NCBI GenBank assembly: GCA_017463245.1
Contig: JAFTPN010000018.1
Location: forward strand, 1 to 54,336
Length of the DNA stretch: 54,336 nucleotides
Direction: 5' to 3'
Origin: Clostridia bacterium
Lineage (GTDB): Bacteria > Bacillota > Clostridia > Christensenellales > Aristaeellaceae
The translations under genes and the position numbers were made by a program. The notes under the pieces were generated by a model. That model was not told the origin of the DNA. It worked only from the letters and a program-made list of their open reading frames with translations, and ran no database searches. This document shows, one piece after another, positions 33,103-42,450 of the stretch; position 1 is the stretch's first letter; each line of letters begins with the position of its first letter.

Positions 33103-33789
33103 ATGCGGATCATCTTCGTTCGCCACGGCCACCCGGACTACGTTCACGATTGCCTCACCGAGCTGGGTCACCGTCATGCCGCAGCCGCCGCCCAGCGCCT
33201 GCTAAATGAAGGCGTGGAGCAGATCTTCTCCTCCACCTGCGGCCGTGCGCTGGAAACCGCCGCCCACCTGGCCGATGCCCTGCACCTGCCCATCCACCGC
33301 TGCGACTTTATGCGGGAGATCGGCTGGGGCGCTGCCGATGGCCAGCCCCTCTTGGAGGACGGTCACCCCTGGTCCACCGCCGACCGCATGGTGGCACAGG
33401 GCGAGAGCCTGCTCTCCCCCGCCTGGGCGCAGGAAGAGCCCTTCCGCCGCAACACCGTGGTGCAGCACACCGATTTCATCGCCCAGGCCATGGACGAATG
33501 GCTGGCCACCCTGGGCTACACCCGGGAAGGCCTGTACTACCGCGTGGGCGAAAACACCCGCCGCACCATTGCCGCCTTTGGCCACGGGGGTGCTTCCGCC
33601 GCGCTGATGAGCCACCTGTTCAACCTGGCCTTCCCCTTTGTCTGCACCGCCATGGGGCCGGACTACACGGGCATTACCGTGGTGACCCTGCCCGACAGCC
33701 CCGGCGCGCTGGTTTCCCCCCGGTTCGAGCTGATGAACGACGCCCGGCACATTCAGGGCATGACCATTCAGAATGTGTACGACCACTAA
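33103..33789 (+). CDS. Histidine phosphatase family protein
   Basis: 228 residues of the phosphoglycerate mutase-like superfamily. The phospho-accepting His is in the motif IIFVRHGHPDY (RHG at 7-9), with the second Arg in SSTCGRALETAAHLA and the second catalytic His in AAFGHGGASAAL. These enzymes remove phosphate from small molecules or proteins; the substrate is not predictable. AAAAGGAG lies 7 bases before ATG 33103, which also lies past a promoter at 33043-33071, so the longer frame is rejected. Confidence 0.92.
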   Translation: MRIIFVRHGHPDYVHDCLTELGHRHAAAAAQRLLNEGVEQIFSSTCGRALETAAHLADALHLPIHRCDFMREIGWGAADGQPLLEDGHPWSTADRMVAQGESLLSPAWAQEEPFRRNTVVQHTDFIAQAMDEWLATLGYTREGLYYRVGENTRRTIAAFGHGGASAALMSHLFNLAFPFVCTAMGPDYTGITVVTLPDSPGALVSPRFELMNDARHIQGMTIQNVYDH

Positions 33790-33804
33790 AACCTGCATAG
33801 CAAA

Positions 33805-33836
33805 AACAGCGGACGGCTTTTCAGCCGTCCGCTTCA
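33805..33836 (+). terminator. Terminator after histidine phosphatase, copy 1
   Basis: 11-bp stem AGCGGACGGCT / AGCCGTCCGCT around TTTC. The same hairpin recurs at 34340-34365. The T-run is weak. Confidence 0.6.
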
Positions 33837-33839
33837 GAC

Positions 33840-34333
33840 TGTCAAAAAAGTGATCCAGGCGACCAAAATAGGAGGCGATTTATCAAGGGAGAATTTATCC
33901 CGGTTCCTTGCCGGTGGGCTTTCTCGTTGCGCCCGCGTTCTCCCTCAGTCGCCTTACGGCGACAGCTGTCCTGGTCGCAATCATAGATTGCTCCCCGCTT
34001 TGGCTAAAAACATGCCACTGGCATGTTTTTTACGCGTCGCGCCTCCCGGAGGGAGCCTTTTGGCTGCGTTTCTTGCAACAAAACCAGCCAAGCATCTGAA
34101 AGGGATGTGCGCGGCGGTATGCACAGAGGCTCCCTCCGGGAGGGAGCTGGCAGCCGCTTGCGGCTGACTGAGGGAGAACGCGCAAGTTTCAACCACGACA
34201 TGCCGCAGCAAACAAGCACGTTAGCCCACGGCTGTACGGCCATCAATCAGGTGGTGCGTATAGACGTCCTCCTGGCACAAGGATAAATCCGTCCTTTACA
34301 TCACATTTACTGGCTTTGCCACTATTTTTGACA
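33840..34333. mobile_element. MITE-like element with terminal inverted repeats
   Basis: A 494-bp non-coding block bounded by TGTCAAAAAAGTG and CACTATTTTTGACA, which are inverted repeats apart from one extra base. It contains a nested palindromic repeat with 14-bp arms GTTCTCCCTCAGTC (33939) and GACTGAGGGAGAAC (34166), an AAAACATGCCA/TGGCATGTTTT hairpin at 34005-34030, and CTCCCTCCGGGAGGGAG. No transposase. No target duplication is clear, but near-identical terminator hairpins lie on both sides. Confidence 0.6.
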
Positions 34334-34339
34334 CGCAAC

Positions 34340-34370
34340 AGCGGACGGCTTTTCAGCCGTCCGCTTTGTG
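34340..34370. terminator. Terminator copy 2, shared with the giant surface protein gene
   Basis: AGCGGACGGCT / AGCCGTCCGCT again, 11 bases past the stop of the converging giant gene. Confidence 0.6.
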
Positions 34371-34380
34371 TTGGTTTCCT

Positions 34381-37300
34381 TTAGTTTTCCCTGCGCTTGC
34401 GATCCACAGCCACCCAGGTCAGGCCGCCAAGGCTCAGCGCCATCAGGGCGAGCCACAGGCCAAGCTGGGCTTCATCGCCGGTCTGGGGCACATCCACCTC
34501 TTCCTGCACCTTCAGGGTGAAGACGGGGGACTTGCTTTCGCCATAGGCGTTGCTGACCTCGCACCAGTAGGTGAAGCCGTTGTTCTCGGGCTTCACCGCG
34601 CTGGTGGTGTAGCTGGCGGCGGCAGCGCCGTCGATGGCCACATAGCCCTTGCCGTCGTTGCGGTTGATGTACCATTGGTACTTCTCCGCATCGGTGGCGG
34701 TCACGGTCATGGTGCCGGTCTCGCCCTCCACCACGGTCACGGTCTGGGCGGCGGCGGGGGCGGTGATCACCGGAGCCTCGCCCGCGGGGTAGATCACCAC
34801 GGTGCCGTTCACAGGCGCGTAGTTGGGATCAGCGGGGATGAACACCCAGGCGTATTCCTTGCCCTCTTCCACGGGGGTATCGTCGCCGTCCACCCAATGG
34901 ATGGTGCCAGGCACGTTGTAGGCGCCCTCCGGCAGGGTCAGGGGGATATCCGCCAGGGTCTTGCCGTCCTCGGTCACGGGAGTCACGGCGGGCTGGCCAG
35001 CGTCAGCGCCGGTGCCGGTGGCCGTGGTCGTGGCCTGGGTGATGCTTACCTTCTGGGGCACGGGCACCGTCACAGCACCCACAGCCGCATAGTAGTCGGC
35101 ATCAGCACCAGAGAGCGGCACGGTTTCAGGCAGCTTGGCCTCGGCATAGGTGCCTACGTTGGCGCTGCTGACCTGAGCGGTCAGGGTGCCAATGGCCACG
35201 TCGTCGCCTTCGATCTTGCCCTCCAGCTCCACCGCCGTCACGTCCACCTGCTGATTCTCCGGCTGGTAGGCGCGGCTCTTGGCTGCCATGTTCACAATGG
35301 ACAGCGGCTTCTTCTGCAGGGTCACGGTGGTTTCGCCCTGGGCGCCTTCCACATTGGCGTTGCCCACATACTTGAGCGTAATGGCATTGTCGCCAACCTT
35401 CAGCGCCTTGTCGGCGGTGTCGAGGGTCATGGTGTAGAGGCCGTTCTCGTCGGCGTCCACCGCCTCGGAGATCTGCTTGTCGCCCAGGAACAGCGCCATC
35501 TGGTCGGCTGCGGGGGCGGTGAAGCTGCGCAGCGAGAGCACGGTGGGACGCATGGGCTGCGCCAGCACGGTCACGGTCTCGCCGTAGGTGAAGGTGCGGG
35601 TCTCCGTTTCGCCGTTGAACACCGCCAGGGTCAGGTTGGTGCCCACCTTGCTGACCGTCACCTGGGCTTCCAGGGTCAGGGTGTTCCAGTTGGTGGTATC
35701 GTTGGGGGTAAAGGTGATTGCATGGGTCTGAGTGCCGGCATCGCCCACATTGGTGTCTTCGTCCACCCAAGCCCAGGTGCCCAGGTCATGGGCAGGCAGG
35801 GTCACGTTGGCCAGGTTCTGGCCGTAGGTGGCGGTGAGGCCTTCGGGCGCGGTCACGTCCGGATCAGCCTTGGTCACCGTCAGTTTGGCGGTGGTTTCGG
35901 CGGCGGCATAGGCGTCGTGAGCGTCGGTGGTCAGGCGGATGACAATCTCGCCCACCTTGGTCACGGTCAGGCTGGTGCCGTCCAGCACCGCCTCGCCGGA
36001 AACCACTTCGTAGTGCGCCGCGCCAGCGTTGGCATCGATGGTGAACATGGCCGCCACATCGTAGGGCTGCTGCGCGAAGGTGATCTCACCATCCGTGCCG
36101 GTGAGGGTCACGGGCAGGGCGTTGGTGTTGGTTACGGTGATGGTGCCGGTGGCAGCCACGCCGGAGGCCAGCTCATGGTTGGTCAGGCTGGCAGCGTCCA
36201 CCGTCCAGGTAAAGGTGTTGTTTGCATTGGGCGCTGCGCTGTAGTTGGCGCAGGTCCAGGCCGCATCCAGCTCCACGGTGCCGCCGTTGGCATCGGTGTA
36301 GGTGATGGTGGCAGGCAGCTTGTCAGCCACCTGTTCGGCGGTGGTCAGGTAGGTGTCCAGGGTGGCATCCGTGGGCTTTTCGACGCTCACCAGCACCAGC
36401 TTGGTGATGGTCACATCGGTGGTCACAGCCTCATCGGCGGCGATGATGTAGTAATCCTTCTCGTTGCCGGTGGTGCTCAGCTCAGGCAGCGCCAGGGTGG
36501 TGTAGTCGCCCGCATTGTCGGAGGTCAGGGTACCCTGCACGCCCGTCAGGTCGGCGCCAACATCGTCCGTGCCGATGATGCCCTCCAGGGTCACGCCGGT
36601 CACATTCACCAGCTTGTTGCCTTGGGCATACACACGGTCGGTGGCCTCGGCGCTGGCGATGGTCAGCTCCTTCTTGTACAGCGTAACAGTCAGGGAGCCG
36701 GTGGTGTCGTTCTTGTTGCCGTCGCTTACGTATTCAAGCGTCAGGTTTCTCTGCTCGATCCCGATATCCTTGTTGCTGGTATCATAGGTCAGCGTGAACT
36801 CGCCGGTGGCAGGATCCGCCGCCACAGGGCCAGCGATCACCTCATTGCCGCCTTCCAGATACAGCGCCACCTCGTTGGCCGCAGGAGCGCTGCGCAGGCT
36901 GAAGGTACGCGGCTGATCAACGGTCACGGCGCCCTTGATGGTGATCACATCGCCATAGGTAAAGTCACCCGTCATGGTCTCGCCCAGGTAGGTTTCAGCC
37001 GTCAGGTCGGCAGGGGCGCTGGTGATGGCAAAGGTGCCCTCGGCCTGGCCTTCGTAGTTGGCAATGCCGATGATCACGATCTTGCCTTCGCCCGCGTTCA
37101 CATTGTCCGTCCAGTTATAGGTAAAGTCCGCATTGGGCGCCAGCGTTTTGCCGCCCAGCGCTACGGTGAAGGCAGGCTCCAGCGCCTCGCCGGTGTAGAC
37201 CTGGGATTCCGCGGTGATCACCGCTGCATCGATGGGTGCGCGGGTGATCATGTAGCCCAGCTCCACGGTGCCTTTGTAGTTGCCCTTGCCGGTCACGGTG

Positions 37301-40300
37301 ATGGTCTTTTCGCCCGCATTCACCATGTCCGTCGGGTAAGTCACGGTGAAGTCCGCGCCCTCGGTGCAGTTGGGGATGGTCACAGCGGGCTGATGCGCCT
37401 CGCCAGTATACACGCCGTCGGCCAGTTCATCGGGCTGGCCGATCTGCACCGGGGCAATGGTCAGCGTTCCGGTCACGAAAGCTGCATCTGCCACATTCAT
37501 CGTGACTTCATAGTCGCCTGCGTTGTAGGGATTGCCATCCTTCAGCTTCGCATTTTCCGAGACGATGGAATAACTGAAGCCATAGACCGCCGCGCCGCTG
37601 GCATTGGCCGGGCTGATCCCGCAGGTGGCGGTCTTTTTGTCCACGCCGCTGTTGAAGTCGCCGCCGGTGGGAATGACCAGCGTGTAGGTGATGGTCTCAT
37701 TGGGGCAGGTGCCGATGGTGCCGCTGCACTTTGCGGTGATGGTATCGGTCGCATCATCAGCCGTGTACGTCCACTCGTGCTGGTGGTCGATGGCTACCAG
37801 CATCACAGAGCCCGTGGTGGCCTCGTAGTTATCGGCCGTCGCCTTGTAGAACAGGGTAACATTCTCACCCTCGGCCAGGGCGCTGATGGCCGCATCCGTG
37901 GCCTCGGTCTGCAGGGTCTCATTGGTATAGAAGGTCACGCCGGTGGGTTCCACCGCCTCGCCGCCAATGCCCGTGCCGCTGGCCGGGAGCGTGATGGCGC
38001 TCAGGCCGCTGCCCACAAGCACATCCTGGGGCGTGGCAAGGGTGTAGCTCCACTTGTCCGCCGCAGCCTTGTTGATGGTGGCTCTGATGAAGGTCACCGC
38101 CGCGGAATCAAGGGTGTAGTTGTTCGCGTCCGCGCCGGAAAGCTCAGGCTTGCCCACGACCGTAGCCGTGGTGTATTCGCCCACGTTGCTGCCTTCCAGC
38201 TGGAAGTTCGCCGTGGCCGTCACAGCATCGTTGCCCACCAGGCCGGAAAGCGTCAGCGAGGCAGTCCAATCGGCCGTAGCATCGTAGGCACGGGCGCCTT
38301 CCGCAGCAGAAGCCGTCAGGGGCTTGGGGTCGATGATGGCCGTCACCGTCACCTTGTCGGTGTTCAGCTTGTAGTTCGGCGCATCTTCGCCCATCAACTC
38401 AACGCCGATCTCCGCATCATAGCTGCCCACAGCGGACTCAGGATAGGCCGGCGGAGGATCCAGCGTCAGCTGAACGTACGCACCAGGCAGCAAATCGCCT
38501 TCCAGGCCGAGCGTCTGCTTCCAGATCCAACCCTTAGTGCTGGTGGTGCCGTCGTAGGTCTTGGCATAGGCAGCGTCGTTGGCGTTCACTTCCAGCTCAA
38601 TGGGCTTGATCTCCACCTGCACGGAAGCCTTTTCGGTGTCGTCATAGTTGTTGCCGCCCTGCACATAGTACCACACGGTGTAGCTGCCCGCGTTGGTAGC
38701 CACGGGGATGGTAGCAGCGTAGGTGCCGTTTTCCTCCGTGCTGTACACCAGCGTGCCAGCGCTGACGGTGCCAGCGGTGACCAGGGGCTGCTCGGTGCCG
38801 TCGTAGGTGCGGTTGTTAGCGGTGGGCGCAGCAGTCAGGCCAGCGATGGCCTTGCCGATGGTCACCGCCAGGGTCTTTGCTTCCACACTCTCGTAGTTGG
38901 CGCCGCCGTCCACCTTGTAATACACGGTGTAGTCGCCCGCCTCAATACCAGCAGGCTCATTCTCGCTCCAGGTCTGGCCGTCCAGGCTGTAGAGCAGGGT
39001 GCCGCCGGTGGTCGTTCCGGCGGTGACCAGCGCCTGTGCCTCGCCGGTGTAGGCCAGGCCAGCCACGACGGTGGGCGCAGTCACTTCGGGCGTGGCCTTG
39101 CCGATGGCAAAGCTGCCGGTCACCGTGCCGGTGTAGTTACCCACGCCGGTGATGGTCACCGTGGCGGCGCCTGCATTGGTGTTGTTGGCATAGCCCACGG
39201 TGTAGTCCGTTCCCTTCGCCAGCTCGACCCCGTTCAGGGTCACCACGGGCGCGGGGGTGATGGCCTCGCCGGTGTAGGTTTCGTCAGCCGCCGTTACCGC
39301 AGCCGCAGCAAGGGACGCAGGCTCGATGGTATATTCCACGCTCACGCTCTTCCCGCCCCAGGTCATGGTGGCGGTGTAGGTGCCAGCGTTGATGGCCTCG
39401 GTCACGGTCTCGTCATTCAGGGTGTAGGTCACCACCGGTGCGGATTCGCTGGTGGACGCCTCCACCGTGGCAGGATGTGCCGCGCCGTCATACACCAGGG
39501 TGCCCGCAGGCGCAGTAAGCTTCGCCGTCTGGGTGCCGAGGCCGCAGGTGCAAGCGTAGGTGATGGTGTTGGTCTCCTCATCTGCGGTATATTCGTAGCT
39601 GTGCGTATGTTTCGTGATGGTGGCGAACTCCTCCACCTCCAGGGTGGTAATGGCCTTGCCATCAGTGTCGAACAGGTAGTAATCGTAGGGCAGGATGATC
39701 TCCTTGCCGACGGTAATAACTGCATCGCTCTCATTCCAGACAACCCAACCATCACAGCAGTCATCGGTAAAGGTGAGCTTGCCGTCGCGGAAATCAACTT
39801 CATACCCAACCTCGGTAATCGTGCAATCCGCAATGGTAGCTTCGCCCCGGTTTACGATGTAGGTGAGAGTGGTGCTGGTCAGCTCAGCAGAAGCACCGAT
39901 ATCGTTGTCAAGGCCTATGGCGCCGTTGAGCGTACTGTTCCTGGCTGTCAGTTCGCCACAGTTATGCACGGCAGCGTTCTCCGTGTTGATGATGGTAGCG
40001 TTGATGATTTCCAGCGCACCTGACATATCGTTATAAATGGTGCCGCCATCAGGTACAGAAGAAGTGATCGTGCCGCCTTTGATGGTAAGTGTACCAGCAT
40101 TGTGTATATTACTGGAGTCGCTCAGCTCCAGCTTGTAGCTGCCACCCACCAAAGTGCAGGCCACGCCTGTATCAATGTAGATGTAATCGCCGTAGCTCAC
40201 ATCATCCAGCAGCGTCAGGGTGGTGCCGTCCGTCCAGGCAGCCAGGGCCTTGGCGAAGTCGGCATAGATGGCGCTCCCCACCTGCGCCACCTGCGTGGCA

Positions 40301-42309
40301 CCGCAAGCACACGCACCATCGACGAAGGTGTGGGTCACGTTGTTCTCGCCCTCGCCGCAGCCCACAGAGCAAGTCTTGTTGTGGGTCAGGCCGTCGGTGT
40401 TGATGGTGTAGTCATAGTCGTGGGAGGTGTGCGCGCCGATGGTGGCGAACTCCTCCGCCTCCAGGGTGGTAATGGCCTTGCCATCAGTGTCGAACAGGTA
40501 GTAATCGTCGGGCAGGATGATCTCCTCGCCGACAACAGCTGCGTCGGCATCGTTCCAGACAACCCAACCATCACAGCAGTCATCGGTAAAGGTGAGCTTG
40601 CCGCCGCGGAAATCAACTTCATACCCAACATCGGTAATCGTGCAATCCGCAATGGTAGCTTCGCCCCGGTTTACGATGTAGGTGAGCGTGGTGCTGGTCA
40701 GCTCAGCAGTAGCACCGATACCGTTGTCAAGGCCTATGGTGCCGTTGAGCGTACTGTTCCTGGCTGTCAGTTCGCCATAGTTAAGCACGGCAGCGTTCCC
40801 TGTGTTGATGATGGTAGCGTTGATGATTTCCAGCGCACTTGACATATCGTTATAAATGGTGCCGCCATCAGGTTTAGAAGAAGTGATCGTGCCGCCATTG
40901 ATGGTAAGCGTACCAGTATTGTATATATCGCTGGAGTCGCTCAGCTCCAGCTTGTAGCTGCCACCCACCAAAGTGCAGGCCACGCCTGTACCAATGTTGA
41001 TGTCATTGCCGTAGCTCACATCATCCAGCAGCGTCAGGGTGGTGCCGTTCGTCCAGGCAGCCAGGGCGTCAGCAAAGTCCATGTACTTGGTCACGGTGCT
41101 GCCGTTGGTGATGCTGGCCACAGGCACATTCAGCGCCAGCGTCAGCACATCCTTGCCCCACAGCGCCTCCTGATCGTCGTCATACACAAAGGAGATATTC
41201 TGGCCGCTGGCCGTGAAGATATAGCCATTCGTCACGTCGCCGCTGGCGGCCTTCGCCATAAACAGCGAGCCATCCGCGCCCACGGTGCCAGCATCGGAGT
41301 TGGTCACGTCCACCAGGTAGTTCTTGCCGCCCAGGGAAACGATGTTCCACATATGGGGGCCCGCACCCGTGCCGCCGGTCATAGTGCCGCTGACGGTATA
41401 GACCTCCGCCTCGGTGAAGGTGGAAAGGTCGCACAGGTACTGGAACGCCTTGGCATAGCCCTCGCAGACCACGTTGGTGGCGGTGTCCCCGTCGAACACG
41501 GAGATCAGCTGCCAGGGGTTGGAGTTGGTGGAGAAGCTGTCGTTTTTCGCAGCATCATGGTCGTAGGAGACCAGCGCCATGATCTGCTCGGCATAGTATT
41601 CCAGCTTGGCCTCGTCGTCCATGTCCGCAGCAGCAGCAACGATGGTCTGCGCCTTGGCCGCAGCAGCCGCAGCAGCCTTGGCCTTGGTGGTGTCCACCGC
41701 TGTTGTGCTGCCGTCCAGGCTATACGCATACGCCACAGGCAGCGTGATGGTAACGTCGCTGTTCATCTGGGCAGTACCTACGCCGCCGGAGATGGTGCCG
41801 CTAAAGCTGCCGCCGCCAATGGTGGACTGCACCGTGTAGTCGCACCAATACATCTCATAGGGGCAGTCACGCAGAAGGGCAGGAAGCAGCAGGTTGAAAT
41901 CCTCCAGCTCCTTGGAGAAGGCATCACCAATAGCATTGAACTCTGCGTTCGTCGTAAAGCTGCCGGACACAGTAAAGCCCATTGCCCCCAACTGCTCCGG
42001 GGTGAAGGTGAACGTGGTGGCAGAGCGTTCGCCCGCCGCGATCTTCTCGATCTCCGGCTTCACGGCATCGTAAAGCTTCTTCATCAGCTCCGGCAGCCGC
42101 TCGCGTGCCGCCGCGCCAAAGAAGGATACGTCCTCCATGCCATACAGCTTGCGCAGAGCATATTCGTTAAACAGCTCGTCGTTGCTGGGCATATCCTCGG
42201 TTATGCTGGCATAAACCGTCGGGATCTCGATGGTCTCCGCCTGCGCGCCCAGCGCAAACAGGCACAGCACCAGCGCCAGCAGCAGGCTCGTCCACTTCAC
42301 GTTCTTCAT
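34381..42309 (-). CDS. Giant sortase-anchored surface protein with transglutaminase-like domain
   Basis: 2642 residues. Signal peptide 1-24 (cleavage after AQA). Residues about 230-345 form a transglutaminase/protease-like core with the triad C282 (VVCEGYAKAF), H319 (GPHMWNIV) and D334 (LVDVTNSD). Then come two long near-identical units (beta-helix-like, IYNTGTLTINGG, ATIADCTIT; about 200 residues each), Cys-pair linkers (CSVGC, GACACGA), and about fifteen Ig/MBG-like repeats with YTGEA and YDGT motifs. The end has an Ig-like domain (EKYQWYINRND, YWCEVSNAYGES) and a cell-wall sorting signal: VPQTG at 2607-2611, hydrophobic stretch, tail DRKRREN. Likely an adhesin or stalk protein; the first domain may crosslink or cleave. 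AAGGAGG precedes ATG 42309; promoter at 42375-42403. Confidence 0.9.
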   Translation of the reverse strand: MKNVKWTSLLLALVLCLFALGAQAETIEIPTVYASITEDMPSNDELFNEYALRKLYGMEDVSFFGAAARERLPELMKKLYDAVKPEIEKIAAGERSATTFTFTPEQLGAMGFTVSGSFTTNAEFNAIGDAFSKELEDFNLLLPALLRDCPYEMYWCDYTVQSTIGGGSFSGTISGGVGTAQMNSDVTITLPVAYAYSLDGSTTAVDTTKAKAAAAAAAKAQTIVAAAADMDDEAKLEYYAEQIMALVSYDHDAAKNDSFSTNSNPWQLISVFDGDTATNVVCEGYAKAFQYLCDLSTFTEAEVYTVSGTMTGGTGAGPHMWNIVSLGGKNYLVDVTNSDAGTVGADGSLFMAKAASGDVTNGYIFTASGQNISFVYDDDQEALWGKDVLTLALNVPVASITNGSTVTKYMDFADALAAWTNGTTLTLLDDVSYGNDINIGTGVACTLVGGSYKLELSDSSDIYNTGTLTINGGTITSSKPDGGTIYNDMSSALEIINATIINTGNAAVLNYGELTARNSTLNGTIGLDNGIGATAELTSTTLTYIVNRGEATIADCTITDVGYEVDFRGGKLTFTDDCCDGWVVWNDADAAVVGEEIILPDDYYLFDTDGKAITTLEAEEFATIGAHTSHDYDYTINTDGLTHNKTCSVGCGEGENNVTHTFVDGACACGATQVAQVGSAIYADFAKALAAWTDGTTLTLLDDVSYGDYIYIDTGVACTLVGGSYKLELSDSSNIHNAGTLTIKGGTITSSVPDGGTIYNDMSGALEIINATIINTENAAVHNCGELTARNSTLNGAIGLDNDIGASAELTSTTLTYIVNRGEATIADCTITEVGYEVDFRDGKLTFTDDCCDGWVVWNESDAVITVGKEIILPYDYYLFDTDGKAITTLEVEEFATITKHTHSYEYTADEETNTITYACTCGLGTQTAKLTAPAGTLVYDGAAHPATVEASTSESAPVVTYTLNDETVTEAINAGTYTATMTWGGKSVSVEYTIEPASLAAAAVTAADETYTGEAITPAPVVTLNGVELAKGTDYTVGYANNTNAGAATVTITGVGNYTGTVTGSFAIGKATPEVTAPTVVAGLAYTGEAQALVTAGTTTGGTLLYSLDGQTWSENEPAGIEAGDYTVYYKVDGGANYESVEAKTLAVTIGKAIAGLTAAPTANNRTYDGTEQPLVTAGTVSAGTLVYSTEENGTYAATIPVATNAGSYTVWYYVQGGNNYDDTEKASVQVEIKPIELEVNANDAAYAKTYDGTTSTKGWIWKQTLGLEGDLLPGAYVQLTLDPPPAYPESAVGSYDAEIGVELMGEDAPNYKLNTDKVTVTAIIDPKPLTASAAEGARAYDATADWTASLTLSGLVGNDAVTATANFQLEGSNVGEYTTATVVGKPELSGADANNYTLDSAAVTFIRATINKAAADKWSYTLATPQDVLVGSGLSAITLPASGTGIGGEAVEPTGVTFYTNETLQTEATDAAISALAEGENVTLFYKATADNYEATTGSVMLVAIDHQHEWTYTADDATDTITAKCSGTIGTCPNETITYTLVIPTGGDFNSGVDKKTATCGISPANASGAAVYGFSYSIVSENAKLKDGNPYNAGDYEVTMNVADAAFVTGTLTIAPVQIGQPDELADGVYTGEAHQPAVTIPNCTEGADFTVTYPTDMVNAGEKTITVTGKGNYKGTVELGYMITRAPIDAAVITAESQVYTGEALEPAFTVALGGKTLAPNADFTYNWTDNVNAGEGKIVIIGIANYEGQAEGTFAITSAPADLTAETYLGETMTGDFTYGDVITIKGAVTVDQPRTFSLRSAPAANEVALYLEGGNEVIAGPVAADPATGEFTLTYDTSNKDIGIEQRNLTLEYVSDGNKNDTTGSLTVTLYKKELTIASAEATDRVYAQGNKLVNVTGVTLEGIIGTDDVGADLTGVQGTLTSDNAGDYTTLALPELSTTGNEKDYYIIAADEAVTTDVTITKLVLVSVEKPTDATLDTYLTTAEQVADKLPATITYTDANGGTVELDAAWTCANYSAAPNANNTFTWTVDAASLTNHELASGVAATGTITVTNTNALPVTLTGTDGEITFAQQPYDVAAMFTIDANAGAAHYEVVSGEAVLDGTSLTVTKVGEIVIRLTTDAHDAYAAAETTAKLTVTKADPDVTAPEGLTATYGQNLANVTLPAHDLGTWAWVDEDTNVGDAGTQTHAITFTPNDTTNWNTLTLEAQVTVSKVGTNLTLAVFNGETETRTFTYGETVTVLAQPMRPTVLSLRSFTAPAADQMALFLGDKQISEAVDADENGLYTMTLDTADKALKVGDNAITLKYVGNANVEGAQGETTVTLQKKPLSIVNMAAKSRAYQPENQQVDVTAVELEGKIEGDDVAIGTLTAQVSSANVGTYAEAKLPETVPLSGADADYYAAVGAVTVPVPQKVSITQATTTATGTGADAGQPAVTPVTEDGKTLADIPLTLPEGAYNVPGTIHWVDGDDTPVEEGKEYAWVFIPADPNYAPVNGTVVIYPAGEAPVITAPAAAQTVTVVEGETGTMTVTATDAEKYQWYINRNDGKGYVAIDGAAAASYTTSAVKPENNGFTYWCEVSNAYGESKSPVFTLKVQEEVDVPQTGDEAQLGLWLALMALSLGGLTWVAVDRKRREN
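39618..40250 (-). repeat. Internal coding repeat, copy 2 of the surface protein
   Basis: About 630 bases nearly identical to 40440-41069, with a period of 819-822 bases (one codon difference). Both code the unit from the TLTLLDDVSYG strand to the ITTLE..EFATI end. Limits approximate. Confidence 0.85.
40440..41069 (-). repeat. Internal coding repeat, copy 1 of the surface protein
   Basis: Partner of 39618-40250; lies first in the protein, after the transglutaminase-like domain. Limits approximate. Confidence 0.85.
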
Positions 42310-42374
42310 CAGGATACCTCCTTGAGCGTCCACATCCGCCAAATGGGCACAAGAACCCACTTTTGGATGCTAAC

Positions 42375-42403
42375 ATTATATCCCACACCGCTTACAAAAT
42401 CAA
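42375..42403 (-). promoter_or_regulatory. Promoter of the giant surface protein
   Basis: Minus strand TTGATT (42398-42403), 17-base spacer, perfect TATAAT (42375-42380); it directly abuts the livF terminator. Confidence 0.75.
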
Positions 42404-42440
42404 GAAAAAATCGCTGACCAACACAGGGTTGATCAGCGAT
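42404..42440 (-). terminator. Terminator of the liv operon
   Basis: On the minus strand ATCGCTGATCAACC and the facing GGTTGGTCAGCGAT-like arm pair almost fully, followed by six T. It lies 11 bases past the livF stop. Confidence 0.85.
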
Positions 42441-42450
42441 CTGATTTGTT

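Noticed and set aside
33850-34286. Several frames of 60-105 residues on both strands
   Set aside because: They lie within the repeat-filled MITE-like element and read through its palindromes.
34366-40023. An 1885-residue open frame on the plus strand opposite the surface protein gene
   Set aside because: It is rich in His, Gly, Gln and Arg with no domains, a known artefact of antisense frames in GC-rich genes; the minus-strand gene has clear domains, signals and a ribosome binding site.
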